A stretch of 64,000 bases of DNA from Telluria antibiotica (GCF_011682055.1 NZ_JAAQOM010000017.1:85926-149925), one strand, 5' to 3'; shown: positions 36,323-45,451, counted from the stretch's first letter. Translations and numbers: made by a program. The notes: generated by a model not told the origin, from the letters alone.

Positions 36323-36748
36323 TCAGCGCACGCGCCTGCGCACGCACGCGACGTACGCGTCCGTGTCCGGCTGCGTGCCGTGGCGCTGTGCCGACCAGAT
36401 CATCTCGCCCAGGCATTCCATCATCTCGTGGTGCGCCTCGTGCTCGCCGACGCGCGCGGCGAGCAGCTCGAACGCGGCGCGGATGCCGCGCGGCTGGTCG
36501 ATCGACACCTGTTCCGTGATCGACAGATGCATCGACAGGTGCAGGAACGGATTCGGCTGGCCGCCCTCGACGGCATAGTCGCGCGCCACGGCTTCTTCGG
36601 CGTCCGCCAGCGCGTCGTGGTATTCGGGATGCTGCTCGATCCAGTCGGCCGCGATGGCATCCATCGGGGTCAGGATCTCGCCGGCGCGGCGCTTGCGGTA
36701 GGCCTCGCAGAAGAAGCGGCGGACGTCGTGGGAGGAGGGGGTGAACAT
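36323..36748 (-). CDS. DUF1841-family protein
   Basis: A 141-residue cytoplasmic protein matching DUF1841: DVRRFFCEAYRKRRAGEILT, DAIAADWIEQHPEYHDAL, QPNPFLHLSMHLSITEQV and HEAHHEMMECLGEMIWSAQR. The conserved His residues (HLSMHLS, HEAHHEMME) hint at a metal site, but the family is uncharacterised. It is convergent with the cytochrome pair, a neighbourhood common in betaproteobacteria. RBS GGAGG-type sequence (rc of CCTCC) is not evident; the start is set by family length. Confidence 0.85.
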   Translation of the reverse strand: MFTPSSHDVRRFFCEAYRKRRAGEILTPMDAIAADWIEQHPEYHDALADAEEAVARDYAVEGGQPNPFLHLSMHLSITEQVSIDQPRGIRAAFELLAARVGEHEAHHEMMECLGEMIWSAQRHGTQPDTDAYVACVRRRVR

Positions 36749-36822
36749 GGCGGGACCGTCGGAAACACTGGTGGAAGGGCGCCATTGTAGCGCGCCGCCG
36801 CCCATTCCGCCGGCGGGCCGCG

Positions 36823-38331
36823 TCACAGGTCCGATGCGCAATTCGCGTGCAGGGCCGTGCGCAGCGCGCCGGCGTCGAGCGTCTCGCCGCGGGCCTCATG
36901 CCATTCCGTCATGAACGCCTGGGCCGTGCACGTGCGGTCGCGCGCGAACGCCGCGTCCTTGCCCGCCTCTTTCAGCAGACGCGCGGCATCGATCCTGCCG
37001 AGGTAGAAATCGGCGATCGGCCTGGGCCAGTCATCCTCCTTCTGGCGCTTCAGCGCGGCAACCAGTTCCGTCTGCGCCAGCGCGGACTCGCCGTTGCGCA
37101 CGCGGGCGACGTACAACCACAACGGGCCGTAGCGATGGGCCGGCAACTGGTCCAGCGCGCGCCGCAGTTGCGGGATCGCCTTGTCCGGGTGCCCGTCCAG
37201 CATGTCCCGGCGGCCGACCTCCAGCACCGCGTTCGGCTGACCGGCGGCCGCGGCCTTGTCCAGCCAGGCCTCGGCCTGCTTCGTGTCCGCTTTCACGCCC
37301 CAGCCGTTCTCGTAGATATTGGCCAGCGCATACTGGGCGTCGCCGCTGCCGGCGTCCGCTTCCGCGCGCATCCACGGTTCCAGGCCCGTGCCGCGCGTGA
37401 ACACATCGCCGCCCAGGTAGGCGATGTACAGGTTCCTCTGGCTCATCGCGAACAGCACGCGGTGCGCGCGCAGGAAGTCCTGGCCCAGCAGCACGTCGAA
37501 GTCACGCGCGCCCTGCGGGTCGATGACGCCGATTTCGACGTTGCCAATGGCTTCATCGCCGAATCGCACGGTCTTGACGGGCGCGACCCAGAGCGGCGCG
37601 CGGTCCTTGCCGACACCGCCAGCGTCGCCGAGACGGACCGCGCCCGGCCCGTTGACGTCGATGCCGGCCCGCTTGGCCGCGTCCAGCGTGATGACGGTGC
37701 GGTGCGCGCCGGAGTCGATGATGGCGTCCATCTCCTTGCCGTTGACCACGATGGTGAAGTGCGGATTCGGACTCGGATCGTCGGTGCGCTCGAACGGCAG
37801 CACGATCGTGGGTTCCTTCCACAGCAGCAGCTGCGTCTTGTCGCAGTCGCGCGACTTGAAGAACGTCATCCGCTTCGCGCGCAGGTCGAACTCCAGGTCC
37901 GTCTGCAGCAGGACGGGCGCGCCGAGGATCGCGTCGAAGGCCGGCGTGTGCGACATGCTGCCGATCACGGTCAGCTCGGTCCGGGAGTTGTTGTGCATCG
38001 GGCCGATCGAGAATTCCTTCGCCCGGGTCCTGTAGAGAAGCGCGGCGCCGCCGATACCCTCGATCCAGGTGCCGGTGAGGTGCAGGGGCAGGTCGCGCCG
38101 CGTCGCGCCGTTCATGGTCAGCGAGGTCTCGGAGCTGCCCGTATCGACGAGCATCGCGGCCGGCATGCCGTTGATGGTGCCGTCGACGGCCGGGACGAGG
38201 CTTTCGCCCACGTAGCGCAGGGGCAGGCTGCCCAGTTCCGTGTAGGTGCATTGCGAGGCGTCGCCGGCGGCGTGCGCGAGGCCGGAGATCAGGCAGAACA
38301 GCAGCGGGGCGATACGGAGAGTCGTGTTCAT
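36823..38331 (-). CDS. Secreted double-retropepsin protein with Sel1-like repeats, paralog A
   Basis: A 502-residue exported protein (signal peptide to HAAGD, residue ~22). Two pepsin-retropepsin-like domains follow: first active site MLVDTGSSETS (about residue 55-65), second IIDSGAHRTV (about 205-215), both with an intact catalytic Asp-Ser/Thr-Gly. The domain fold closes with VLLGQDFLRAHRVLFAM. The C-terminal 180 residues contain Sel1/TPR-like helices (GDAQYALANIYENGWGVKAD, then KQAEAWLDKAAA). It lies 98 bases downstream of a 50-60 percent-identical-looking paralog on the same strand. Aspartic protease activity is inferred. Confidence 0.85.
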   Translation of the reverse strand: MNTTLRIAPLLFCLISGLAHAAGDASQCTYTELGSLPLRYVGESLVPAVDGTINGMPAAMLVDTGSSETSLTMNGATRRDLPLHLTGTWIEGIGGAALLYRTRAKEFSIGPMHNNSRTELTVIGSMSHTPAFDAILGAPVLLQTDLEFDLRAKRMTFFKSRDCDKTQLLLWKEPTIVLPFERTDDPSPNPHFTIVVNGKEMDAIIDSGAHRTVITLDAAKRAGIDVNGPGAVRLGDAGGVGKDRAPLWVAPVKTVRFGDEAIGNVEIGVIDPQGARDFDVLLGQDFLRAHRVLFAMSQRNLYIAYLGGDVFTRGTGLEPWMRAEADAGSGDAQYALANIYENGWGVKADTKQAEAWLDKAAAAGQPNAVLEVGRRDMLDGHPDKAIPQLRRALDQLPAHRYGPLWLYVARVRNGESALAQTELVAALKRQKEDDWPRPIADFYLGRIDAARLLKEAGKDAAFARDRTCTAQAFMTEWHEARGETLDAGALRTALHANCASDL

Positions 38332-38429
38332 GGGTGTGCGTTGGATGAATCTGTCGGGCCGTGCGGTGTCATGGGGCGGCGGCGCGGGTCTCGTTTCAGG
38401 CCGCCGTGCCGGCGTCCCGTGCACGGCCA

Positions 38430-40025
38430 TCACGGCGCCGCGCCCCCGGTCGGCAGCGGCTCGGCCGGGGGCTTCGGCGCCGCCGGGGCCGCCGGTGCAG
38501 GCGCCGCACAGCTTGCGCGCAAGGTCGCCTTCAGCGCGATGGCCTCGGCCGTTTCGCCGCGCGCGTCGTGCAGTTCCGCCATATAGGCATCGGCCATGCA
38601 CGTGCGCGCGTGCGCGAGCTTCGCGTCCTGCCCGGCTTCTTCCAGGAGCTGCGCCGCATTGGCCTTGCCGAGGTAGAAGTCGGCGATCGGGGCCGGCCAG
38701 TCGTCGTTCTTCTGCCGTTTCAGCGCGGCTTCCAGTTCCGTCTTCGCGAGGTCGGCCTCGCCGTGGCGCACGCGCGCGACGTACAGCCATAATGGGCCCA
38801 CGCGGTCGGCCGGCAGCTCGTCGAGCGCGCGCCTGAGTTGCGGGATCGCCGTGTCCAGGTGCCCGGCCAGCATCTGTTGGCGCGCAACGAGCAGCGTCGC
38901 ATTCGGCTGGCCGCCGGCCGCCGCCTTGTCCAGCCACGTCTTCGCCTCGGCCGGGTCGCGCGCGACGCCACGGCCGTTGACGTACATCGTGGCCAGCGCG
39001 TACTGGGCGTCCGCATTGCCTTCGTCGGCCTCCTGGCGCATCCACGGTTCCAGTCCGGTGCCGCGCGTGAACACGTCGCCGCCCAGGTAGGCGACGTACA
39101 GTTTTTCCTGGCTCATCGCGAACAGCACGCGGTGGGCGCGCAGAAAGTCCTGGCCCAGGTACACATCGGCGCCGTGCGAGCCCTGCGAGTCGATCACGCC
39201 CAGCTCGACGTTGGCGATGGTTTCGTCGCCGAGCTTGACGCTCTTGACGGGGACGACCCAGTACGGCGCGCTGTCGGAACCCACGCCGCCGGCATTGCCG
39301 ATGCGGATGGCGCCCGCGCCCTTGACGTCGATGCCCGCGCGCTTCGCTGCGTCCAGCATCATGAAGCTGCGGCGCGCGCCCGAGGCGATCACGGCGTCCA
39401 GCTCGCGGCCGTTGACGACGACCGTGAAGTGCGGGTTCGGACTCTGGTCGCCGCTGCGTTCGAACGGCAGCACGACGGTGTCTTCCTTCCACAGCAGCAG
39501 CGGCGTCTTGTCGCAGTCGTGCGGACGGTAGAACTTCATGCGGCGGGCACGCAGGTCGAGTTCCAGGTCCATCTGCAGCAGGAAGGGCGCGCCGAGGATG
39601 GCGTCGAAGGATGGGGTGAACGTCATGCTGCCGATGACGGTCAGCTCCGTGCGGTGGCCGCTGTGGATCGGACCGATGGAAAAATCCTTCAGCCTGGCCG
39701 TGTAGAGGCGCGACCGGCCGCCGATTCCCTCGACCCAGTGCCCGGTCGGGAACAGGCCCAGGTCGCGTCGCGTCGCACCGTTCCTCGTCAGCGAGGTCTC
39801 GAACGCGCCCGTGTCGACGAGCATGATGGCCGGGATGCCGTCGATGGTGCCCTCGACGGCGGGCATGAGGCTTTCGCCCACGTAGCGGATCGGCAGGCCG
39901 CCCACGTCGACATAGGTGCACCGCTTGACGTCGTCCTCGGCGCGGGCGAGGCCCGACAGGCACAGCAGCAGGGCGGTGGCGCGGACGAGGCGGGAACGGC
40001 GCAGGGCGCTGTTGATCGTGATCAT
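38430..40025 (-). CDS. Secreted double-retropepsin protein with Sel1-like repeats, paralog B (one catalytic Asp lost)
   Basis: A 531-residue exported protein (signal peptide to LARAED, residue ~29) colinear with the downstream paralog. The first aspartyl site MLVDTGAFETS is intact. The second reads VIASGARRSF, with Ala for the catalytic Asp (codon GCC at 39384-39386 where the paralog has GAC). The C-terminal Sel1/TPR-like helices are conserved (ADAQYALATMYVNGRGVARD), and a Pro/Ala tail (APAAPAAPKPPAEPLP) ends the protein. The start was set at MITINSALRR; longer frames run into the terminator region. Gene duplication followed by decay or specialisation is likely. Confidence 0.85.
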   Translation of the reverse strand: MITINSALRRSRLVRATALLLCLSGLARAEDDVKRCTYVDVGGLPIRYVGESLMPAVEGTIDGIPAIMLVDTGAFETSLTRNGATRRDLGLFPTGHWVEGIGGRSRLYTARLKDFSIGPIHSGHRTELTVIGSMTFTPSFDAILGAPFLLQMDLELDLRARRMKFYRPHDCDKTPLLLWKEDTVVLPFERSGDQSPNPHFTVVVNGRELDAVIASGARRSFMMLDAAKRAGIDVKGAGAIRIGNAGGVGSDSAPYWVVPVKSVKLGDETIANVELGVIDSQGSHGADVYLGQDFLRAHRVLFAMSQEKLYVAYLGGDVFTRGTGLEPWMRQEADEGNADAQYALATMYVNGRGVARDPAEAKTWLDKAAAGGQPNATLLVARQQMLAGHLDTAIPQLRRALDELPADRVGPLWLYVARVRHGEADLAKTELEAALKRQKNDDWPAPIADFYLGKANAAQLLEEAGQDAKLAHARTCMADAYMAELHDARGETAEAIALKATLRASCAAPAPAAPAAPKPPAEPLPTGGAAP

Positions 40026-40076
40026 ACTGACAATTCTACAGCGCAACTTTTCAAAAAAGACATTCCAAAAAAGCAA

Positions 40077-40125
40077 AAAGGCAAAGACAACCGCTCGCAC
40101 GGCTGCTTTGCCTTTATTTTGTTGC
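40077..40125 (-). terminator. Intrinsic terminator downstream of rppH
   Basis: Arms AAAGGCAAAG (40077-40086) and CTTTGCCTTT (40116-40125) with a partly paired GC-rich loop. On the minus strand a T-rich run (TTTGCTTTTTT) follows the stem, as expected for a terminator of rppH. Confidence 0.75.
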
Positions 40126-40143
40126 TTCTGCGCTACTTGCGCA

Positions 40144-40845
40144 TCATTCCTTGCGCGTGGCTCCTTGCTGCGCCAACACCGCCTTGGAACTGCCCGCTGC
40201 GTCGGCGATGGCCTTGCTGGCAGCCGCCACCGCCTTGCTGCTGGCGTTGGCGTTGGCACCGGTGGACGCGGCCTTGCCGCCGCCATTGCCATTGCCGCCA
40301 TTGCCACCGCTGCCGCGCCGGTCGTGCGGCTGGCGCAGGTAGCGCGAACTGTGCCGACGGTCGCCGTTCGCGGGCCACGTGATGAAACGCGATAGTTCCT
40401 GCAACGCGCGCTGGTACACGTCGCGCTTGAACTCGATGACGACGTCCAGCGGGACCCAATAGTCGTGCCAGCGCCAGGCGTCGAACTCGGGGTGGTCGGT
40501 CAGGCGCAGGTTGACGTCGTTGTCGCGTGCGACCATGCGCAACAGGAACCAGATCTGCTTCTGTCCGCGATAGTGACCACGCACTTCGCGCTTGATGAAG
40601 TGATCGGGCACCTCGTAGCGCAGCCAGTCGCGGGTGCGGCCCACGATCTTGACGTGTTCCTGGCGCAGGCCGATTTCTTCCTCGAGCTCGCGGTACATCG
40701 CCTGTTCCGGCGTCTCGCCGTATTTGATACCCCCTTGCGGAAATTGCCAAGAATGCTCACGCACCCGCTTGCCCCACCACACTTCGTTGTTGGCGTTCAG
40801 CAGGATGATGCCGACGTTGGGGCGGAACCCTTCACGATCGAGCAT
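40144..40845 (-). CDS. rppH: RNA pyrophosphohydrolase RppH
   Basis: A 233-residue Nudix hydrolase that removes pyrophosphate from 5'-triphosphorylated RNA and starts RNase E-type decay. The Nudix box is GGIKYGETPEQAMYRELEEE with IGL (about residues 38-60), and the N-terminal MLDREGFRPNVGIILLN and the Trp-rich segment FDAWRWHDYWVPLDVVIEFK are typical RppH. Residues 1-165 match the E. coli-size enzyme. The last 65 residues are a Gly/Asn- and then Ala/Lys-rich low-complexity tail. It is divergent from proS, an arrangement seen in many betaproteobacteria. Confidence 0.95.
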   Translation of the reverse strand: MLDREGFRPNVGIILLNANNEVWWGKRVREHSWQFPQGGIKYGETPEQAMYRELEEEIGLRQEHVKIVGRTRDWLRYEVPDHFIKREVRGHYRGQKQIWFLLRMVARDNDVNLRLTDHPEFDAWRWHDYWVPLDVVIEFKRDVYQRALQELSRFITWPANGDRRHSSRYLRQPHDRRGSGGNGGNGNGGGKAASTGANANASSKAVAAASKAIADAAGSSKAVLAQQGATRKE

Positions 40846-41079
40846 AATTCACCTCGAAACTTTCTGCCGGCCGATTCCTCTTAGTTTTTACTTACAAATC
40901 CCCGGAGACTTGCTGAACCCGCAAGGCTCCTCAGGTGCTGAAGTCGTTTACCTGCATAGGAACAACAGTCTGCACCACTTGTTTTGGATCCATTTGTATA
41001 AAGATTGGATGCATCAGCCAGCTAATCCTTTAAAATTAGGTCGATTATAACCCTCTCTTTTTAAAAAGAATTCACCGAT

Positions 41080-42813
41080 ATGCGTGCCTCACGATTTTTT
41101 ATCTCAACGCTCAAAGAAGCGCCCTCCGACGCCGAGATCGTCAGCCATAAATTGATGATGCGCGCCGGGATGATCAAGCGACTCGGCTCCGGCATCTATA
41201 CGTACATGCCGCTGGGCCTGCGCGTCATCCGCAAGGTCGAGGGCATCATCCGCGAAGAGATGAACAACGCAGGCGCGATGGAACTGCTGATGCCGATGGT
41301 GCAACCGGCCGAGCTGTGGCAAGAGACGGGCCGCTGGGACAAGATGGGGCCGGAACTGCTGCGCCTCAAGGACCGCCACGGCCGCGACTTCGCGCTGCAG
41401 CCGACGTCGGAAGAGGTGATCACGGACGTCGTGCGCACGGAAGTGAAGTCGTACCGCCAGCTGCCGCTGAACTTCTATCACATCCAGACGAAGTTCCGCG
41501 ACGAGCGCCGTCCCCGCTTCGGCCTGATGCGCGGCCGCGAGTTCACGATGAAGGACGCGTACTCGTTCGACCGCGACGTCGAAGGCATGCAGAAGTCGTA
41601 CGAGACGATGTTCGATGCCTACGTCCGCATCTTCAACCGCTTCGGCCTGAAGTTCCGCGCGGTGGCCGCCGACAACGGCGCCATCGGCGGCACGGGCTCG
41701 CACGAGTTCCACGTGATCGCCAGCACCGGCGAGGACGCATTGGTCTACTGCCCGCAATCGGACTACGCCGCCAACATGGAAGCGGCCGAGGCGCTGCCGC
41801 TGGTCGCCCAGCGCGGCGCGGCCACGCAGCCTCTGACCAAGGTGTCGACGCCGAACATGACGAAGTGCGAGCAGGTCGCCAAGCTGCTCGGCATTGACCT
41901 GGCGCAGACCGTCAAGTCGATCGCGCTGACCGTCGAGAAGGACGACAACGGCCGCCAGGTCAAGGAAAACTGGCTGCTGCTGCTGCGCGGCGACCATGAG
42001 CTGAACGAAGTCAAGGTCTCGAAAGTGCCGGGCCTGAAGGACTTCCGCTTCGCCAGCGAAGCCGAGATCCAGGACGCCTACGGCACCGTGCCGGGCTACC
42101 TCGGCCCGATCAATACGAAGCAGCCGGTCAACATCGTGGCCGACCGCACCGTCGCCAACATGGCCGATTTCGTGTGCGGCGCCAACGAGGCCGAGTATCA
42201 CCTTACGGGCGCCAACTGGGGCCGCGACGTCGCGGAACCGGTCGTCGCCGACCTGCGCAACGTGGTCGAAGGCGACGCGTCGCCGGACGGCAAAGGCGTG
42301 CTCGCCATCGAGCGCGGCATCGAAGTGGGCCACGTGTTCCAGCTCGGCACCGCATATTCCGCCGCGATGAACTGCGTCTACCTGGACGAAAAGGGCCAGC
42401 CGGCCCCGATGCAGATGGGCTGCTACGGCATCGGCGTGACCCGCATCCTGGGCGCCGCCATCGAGCAGAATTTCGACGACAAGGGCATCGTCTGGCCGGA
42501 CGCCATCGCGCCGTTCGAGCTGGTGCTGTGCCCGATGGGCTACGACCGCAGCGACCTGGTGAAGGCCGAAACGGATCGCCTGTACGCCGAGCTGCAGGCG
42601 GCCGGTGTCGACGTCATCGTCGACGACCGCGGCCTGCGTCCGGGCGCCATGTTCGCCGACTGGGAACTGGTGGGCGTGCCGCACCGCGTCGTCATCGGCG
42701 AGCGGGGCCTCAAGGAAGGCAACCTGGAATACCAGGGCCGCCGCGATGCCGAGGCGACCGCGGTTCCCGCCGCGGACATGGTCGGCTTCATCAAAGGCAA
42801 ACTGGGTAAGTAA
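41080..42813 (+). CDS. proS: Prolyl-tRNA synthetase
   Basis: A 577-residue bacterial-type (ProS with INS editing domain) class II synthetase. Motif 1/2 region: TYMPLGLRVIRKVEGIIREE and FRDERRPRFGLMRGREFTMKDAYSFD. The YbaK-like editing insertion is around residues 230-390 (TPNMTKCEQVAKLLG...KENWLLLLRGDHELN). Motif 3 is GCYGIGVTRILGAAIEQ and the anticodon domain starts at PFELVLCPMGYD. It charges tRNA-Pro and edits Ala-tRNA-Pro. Its stop overlaps the transglycosylase start by one base (TAATG). Confidence 0.97.
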   Translation: MRASRFFISTLKEAPSDAEIVSHKLMMRAGMIKRLGSGIYTYMPLGLRVIRKVEGIIREEMNNAGAMELLMPMVQPAELWQETGRWDKMGPELLRLKDRHGRDFALQPTSEEVITDVVRTEVKSYRQLPLNFYHIQTKFRDERRPRFGLMRGREFTMKDAYSFDRDVEGMQKSYETMFDAYVRIFNRFGLKFRAVAADNGAIGGTGSHEFHVIASTGEDALVYCPQSDYAANMEAAEALPLVAQRGAATQPLTKVSTPNMTKCEQVAKLLGIDLAQTVKSIALTVEKDDNGRQVKENWLLLLRGDHELNEVKVSKVPGLKDFRFASEAEIQDAYGTVPGYLGPINTKQPVNIVADRTVANMADFVCGANEAEYHLTGANWGRDVAEPVVADLRNVVEGDASPDGKGVLAIERGIEVGHVFQLGTAYSAAMNCVYLDEKGQPAPMQMGCYGIGVTRILGAAIEQNFDDKGIVWPDAIAPFELVLCPMGYDRSDLVKAETDRLYAELQAAGVDVIVDDRGLRPGAMFADWELVGVPHRVVIGERGLKEGNLEYQGRRDAEATAVPAADMVGFIKGKLGK

Positions 42814-43463
42814 TGGCACGACGGTTGATTGCCCGGGCAGCAGCCCGGCTCGGCCCGGTCTTGCTCGCCGCTGCGTTGTTGAGCAGCGGCGCGGCGCAGG
42901 CCGGCAACCAGAAGGAAGAGCTGCTGGGCGACGCCGTGCGTCTGGCGCTCGAACACGCGATCCGCGACGGCCGTCCGCCGAAGCCGGTCTTCCGCGACGA
43001 GGTTGCGCGCGTGCGTTATCAGCAGTGGTTCGACGCGATGTCGGCGCGCCTCAAGCGCCGCCTGCCGGACGACCAGACGCGCACGGAATTCCTCGAGTCC
43101 GCGTGGTACGAAGCGACGCGCGCGGGGCTCGATCCGGGGCTCGTGCTCGGACTGATCCAGGTCGAGTCGGCGTATCGCAAGTACGCCGTGTCGATGGTCG
43201 GCGCGCGCGGCTACATGCAGGTGATGCCGTTCTGGACGAAGGTGATCGGCGATTCGAACCGCCGCGCGCTGTTCGACATGCAGACCAACCTGCGCTACGG
43301 CTGCTCGATCCTGCGCATGTACATCGACATGGAAGGCGGCAACCTGTATCTCGCGCTGGGCCGCTACAACGGCAGCCGCGGCAAGCCGGAGTATCCGAAT
43401 GCGGTGCTGGCGGCGTGGAAGAACTGGGAATTCAAGCAGGACGTGATGATCTCGAGCCGCTGA
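42813..43463 (+). CDS. Lytic transglycosylase (SLT domain)
   Basis: A 216-residue exported protein (signal peptide to AAQAGN, residue ~30). The soluble-lytic-transglycosylase domain starts at SAWYEATRAGLDPGLVLGLI, with catalytic Glu in QVESAYRKYAVSMVGARGYM and the motif QVMPFW, RYGCSILRMYID and LGRYNGSRGKP. It cleaves the MurNAc-GlcNAc linkage with anhydro-ring formation. It starts within the proS stop (TAATG), so it is translated from the proS message. No lipobox is visible. Confidence 0.92.
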   Translation: MARRLIARAAARLGPVLLAAALLSSGAAQAGNQKEELLGDAVRLALEHAIRDGRPPKPVFRDEVARVRYQQWFDAMSARLKRRLPDDQTRTEFLESAWYEATRAGLDPGLVLGLIQVESAYRKYAVSMVGARGYMQVMPFWTKVIGDSNRRALFDMQTNLRYGCSILRMYIDMEGGNLYLALGRYNGSRGKPEYPNAVLAAWKNWEFKQDVMISSR

Positions 43464-43474
43464 TTGGTGAGGCG

Positions 43475-43584
43475 TTCGGTGGGCACGGGGTGCCCACCCT
43501 ACGGCATGAATAAACGTTTGGTGGGCACGGGGCCCCACCCGGTACTGCATAAACAAACGTAGGGTGGGCGGCCTCCGCCCACCA
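43475..43584. repeat. Palindromic intergenic repeat, copies 4-6
   Basis: Three units in the gap between the transglycosylase and LysR genes: TCGGTGGGCACGGGGTGCCC then ACCCTACG (43475-43503), TTGGTGGGCACGGGGCCCCA then CCC (about 43518-43540, degraded), and CGTAGGGTGGGCGGCCTCCG then CCCACCA (43558-43584). The last abuts the LysR stop codon. Confidence 0.85.
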
Positions 43585-44478
43585 TCACGCACGGATTTCT
43601 TCGACTAATTGCTGCGCATGCCGCGGCAACCCATCGAAGCTGCGCATGCACAGCGTGAGCTGGCGCACCGCCCACGCGTCGGCCAGGTCCAGCACCGCGA
43701 TGTCCATCGTGCGCGCGCAGCGCCGCGCGGCCGGTTCCGACACGATCCCGATCCCGACCCCGCTCTCCACCATGCGGCATACCGCGTCGAAGCTGCGCAG
43801 GCGCACGCGCGCGCGCAAGGTGCGACCGGCGCGTTCGGCCTGCTGGCTCAGATAACGGAACAGCGCGCTGTCGCCCGTCAGCGCGATGTGGTCGAAGTCC
43901 ACGAGGCGCGCGAACGCCACCGCCTGGCCGTCCTGCGTGACGAGCGTGCGCGCCAGCCCCGGCTGAGCGACGGCCACCAGACGGTCGGTGCAGAACGGGA
44001 AGGTCTCCAGGCCGGTCAGGTCCACCGTGTCGGCGACGATGCCGAGGTCCGCGCCGCCTTCGCGCACGGCGCGCGCGATGTCGCTGGACAGGCGCTCTTC
44101 CAGGTCGATGTCGACGTCCGGGTGGCGCCCCATGAAGCCCGCCAGCGCCTCTGGCAGGTATTCGGACAGCGCCGCCGTATTGCACAGCAGCCGCACCTGG
44201 CCCTTCAGCCCCGCCGCGTGCTCGCCCAGCTCGGCGCGCAGGCGCGCCAGTTGCTGGAACACGAGGCGCGCGTGGCGCTGCAGCGCGAGGCCCGCCGCCG
44301 TCGGCTGCACGCCGCGCCGGCCGCGCACGAGCAGCGGCACGCCCAGCGCCGCTTCCATGTGCTGGATACGCTCGCTGCTGGACGCCAGCGCCAGGTGCGC
44401 CCTGGCCGCGCCGCCCGTGATGCTGCCCGCGTCCACGACGTGCAGGAACAGCTGCAGGTCCACCAGATCGAATCGCAT
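43585..44478 (-). CDS. LysR-family transcriptional regulator
   Basis: A 297-residue LysR regulator: N-terminal winged HTH (DLVDLQLFLHVVDAGSITGG, AARAHLALASSSERIQHMEA, LGVPLLVRGRRGVQPTAAG) and a two-lobe periplasmic-binding-like effector domain (VRLLCNTAALSEYLPEALAG...GVGIGIVSEPAARR). Tandem ATGs occur; the second has a better-spaced GGAGGA and is used here. It is divergent from the TSUP exporter gene (86 bases between starts) and likely controls it. Confidence 0.93.
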   Translation of the reverse strand: MRFDLVDLQLFLHVVDAGSITGGAARAHLALASSSERIQHMEAALGVPLLVRGRRGVQPTAAGLALQRHARLVFQQLARLRAELGEHAAGLKGQVRLLCNTAALSEYLPEALAGFMGRHPDVDIDLEERLSSDIARAVREGGADLGIVADTVDLTGLETFPFCTDRLVAVAQPGLARTLVTQDGQAVAFARLVDFDHIALTGDSALFRYLSQQAERAGRTLRARVRLRSFDAVCRMVESGVGIGIVSEPAARRCARTMDIAVLDLADAWAVRQLTLCMRSFDGLPRHAQQLVEEIRA

Positions 44479-44564
44479 CATTCCTCCGTGATTTCGGCTG
44501 TGCCGAAGGCTGGCTGCGGAAATTCCGCATTGGCGAGCGCCCCTGTCCAGGGCAGAATCTCCAC

Positions 44565-45329
44565 ATGGATACTATCTCGTTCGCGCACGGTCCGCATGAC
44601 CTCGTGCTGATTTTCGCCGTGTTCGTGCTGGCAGGACTTGTCAAGGGTGTTGTCGGCCTCGGACTGCCGACGGTGGCGGTGGGCCTGCTCGGCATCGTGA
44701 TGGCGCCGCGCGAGGCCGCCGCGCTGCTCGTCGTGCCTTCGCTTGTGACGAACGTCTGGCAACTGCTGGCCGGACCCGCGTTCGGGTCGCTCGTGCGCCG
44801 TTTGTGGCCGATGCTGGTCGCGATCGTCGTCGGCACGGTCGGCGGCGGCGTTCTGCTGCCGGGTGCCGGCGGCGCCGACGCCGCGGCTGCGCTGGGCGGG
44901 GCGCTGCTGCTGTATGCGGCGGCCGGGCTGGCGTCGTTCGTGCTGCACGTGCCGGCCGGTGCGGAGCGCGGCGCGAGCCCGCTCGTGGGCCTGGTCACGG
45001 GGCTCGTCACGGCGGCGACGGGCGTCTTCGTGATCCCGGCCGTGCCTTATCTGCAGGGGCTGCGCCTGGAACGCGACGCGCTCGTGCAGGCGCTGGGGCT
45101 GTGCTTCACGGTGTCGACGGTGGCGCTCGGCGCGTCGCTGCTGCTGGCGGGCGAGTATCCGGCGGGGGCGGCCGGGATGTCGCTGGCGGCGCTGGTGCCT
45201 GCGATGATCGGCATGATGTGCGGGCAGTGGATACGGGGGCGCATCCGGCCGCAGACGTTCCGGCGCTGCTTCTTCGTCGGGCTGCTGGCGCTTGGCGTGC
45301 ATCTGATGCTCAAGCCGTTTGTGGCGTGA
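44565..45329 (+). CDS. TSUP-family (TauE/SafE) membrane exporter
   Basis: A 254-residue integral membrane protein with about eight hydrophobic helices. The duplicated TSUP signature appears as FVLAGLVKGVVGLGLPTVAV in the first half and GLVTGLVTAATGVFVIPAVP in the second. Family members move sulfite, sulfoacetate or other organosulfonates and small anions. The substrate here is unknown; the divergent LysR regulator is the only clue. No Shine-Dalgarno is evident close to the ATG. Confidence 0.9.
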   Translation: MDTISFAHGPHDLVLIFAVFVLAGLVKGVVGLGLPTVAVGLLGIVMAPREAAALLVVPSLVTNVWQLLAGPAFGSLVRRLWPMLVAIVVGTVGGGVLLPGAGGADAAAALGGALLLYAAAGLASFVLHVPAGAERGASPLVGLVTGLVTAATGVFVIPAVPYLQGLRLERDALVQALGLCFTVSTVALGASLLLAGEYPAGAAGMSLAALVPAMIGMMCGQWIRGRIRPQTFRRCFFVGLLALGVHLMLKPFVA

Positions 45330-45337
45330 TGCATGCG

Positions 45338-45427
45338 TTTGGTGGGCAAGGGTTGCCCACCCTACGTCAGGGCAGGGCCGTGGAGGGCAACGGGAGAAGA
45401 TCGTAGGGTGGGCACCCCGTGCCCACA
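45338..45427. repeat. Palindromic intergenic repeat, copies 7-8 (inverted pair)
   Basis: TTTGGTGGGCAAGGGTTGCC then CACCCTACG (45338-45367) and CGTAGGGTGGGCACCCCGTG then CCCACA (45403-45427), facing each other across a 35-base spacer between the TSUP gene and the SWIB gene terminator. Confidence 0.85.
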
Positions 45428-45451
45428 ATCGACGCTGGCGAGTCGAAAACA

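Noticed and set aside
38332..39963. In-frame extension of paralog A through the paralog B region (1046 codons)
   Set aside because: The extra part is the shadow of paralog B in another frame, rich in Arg/Gly; a signal peptide begins at 38331.
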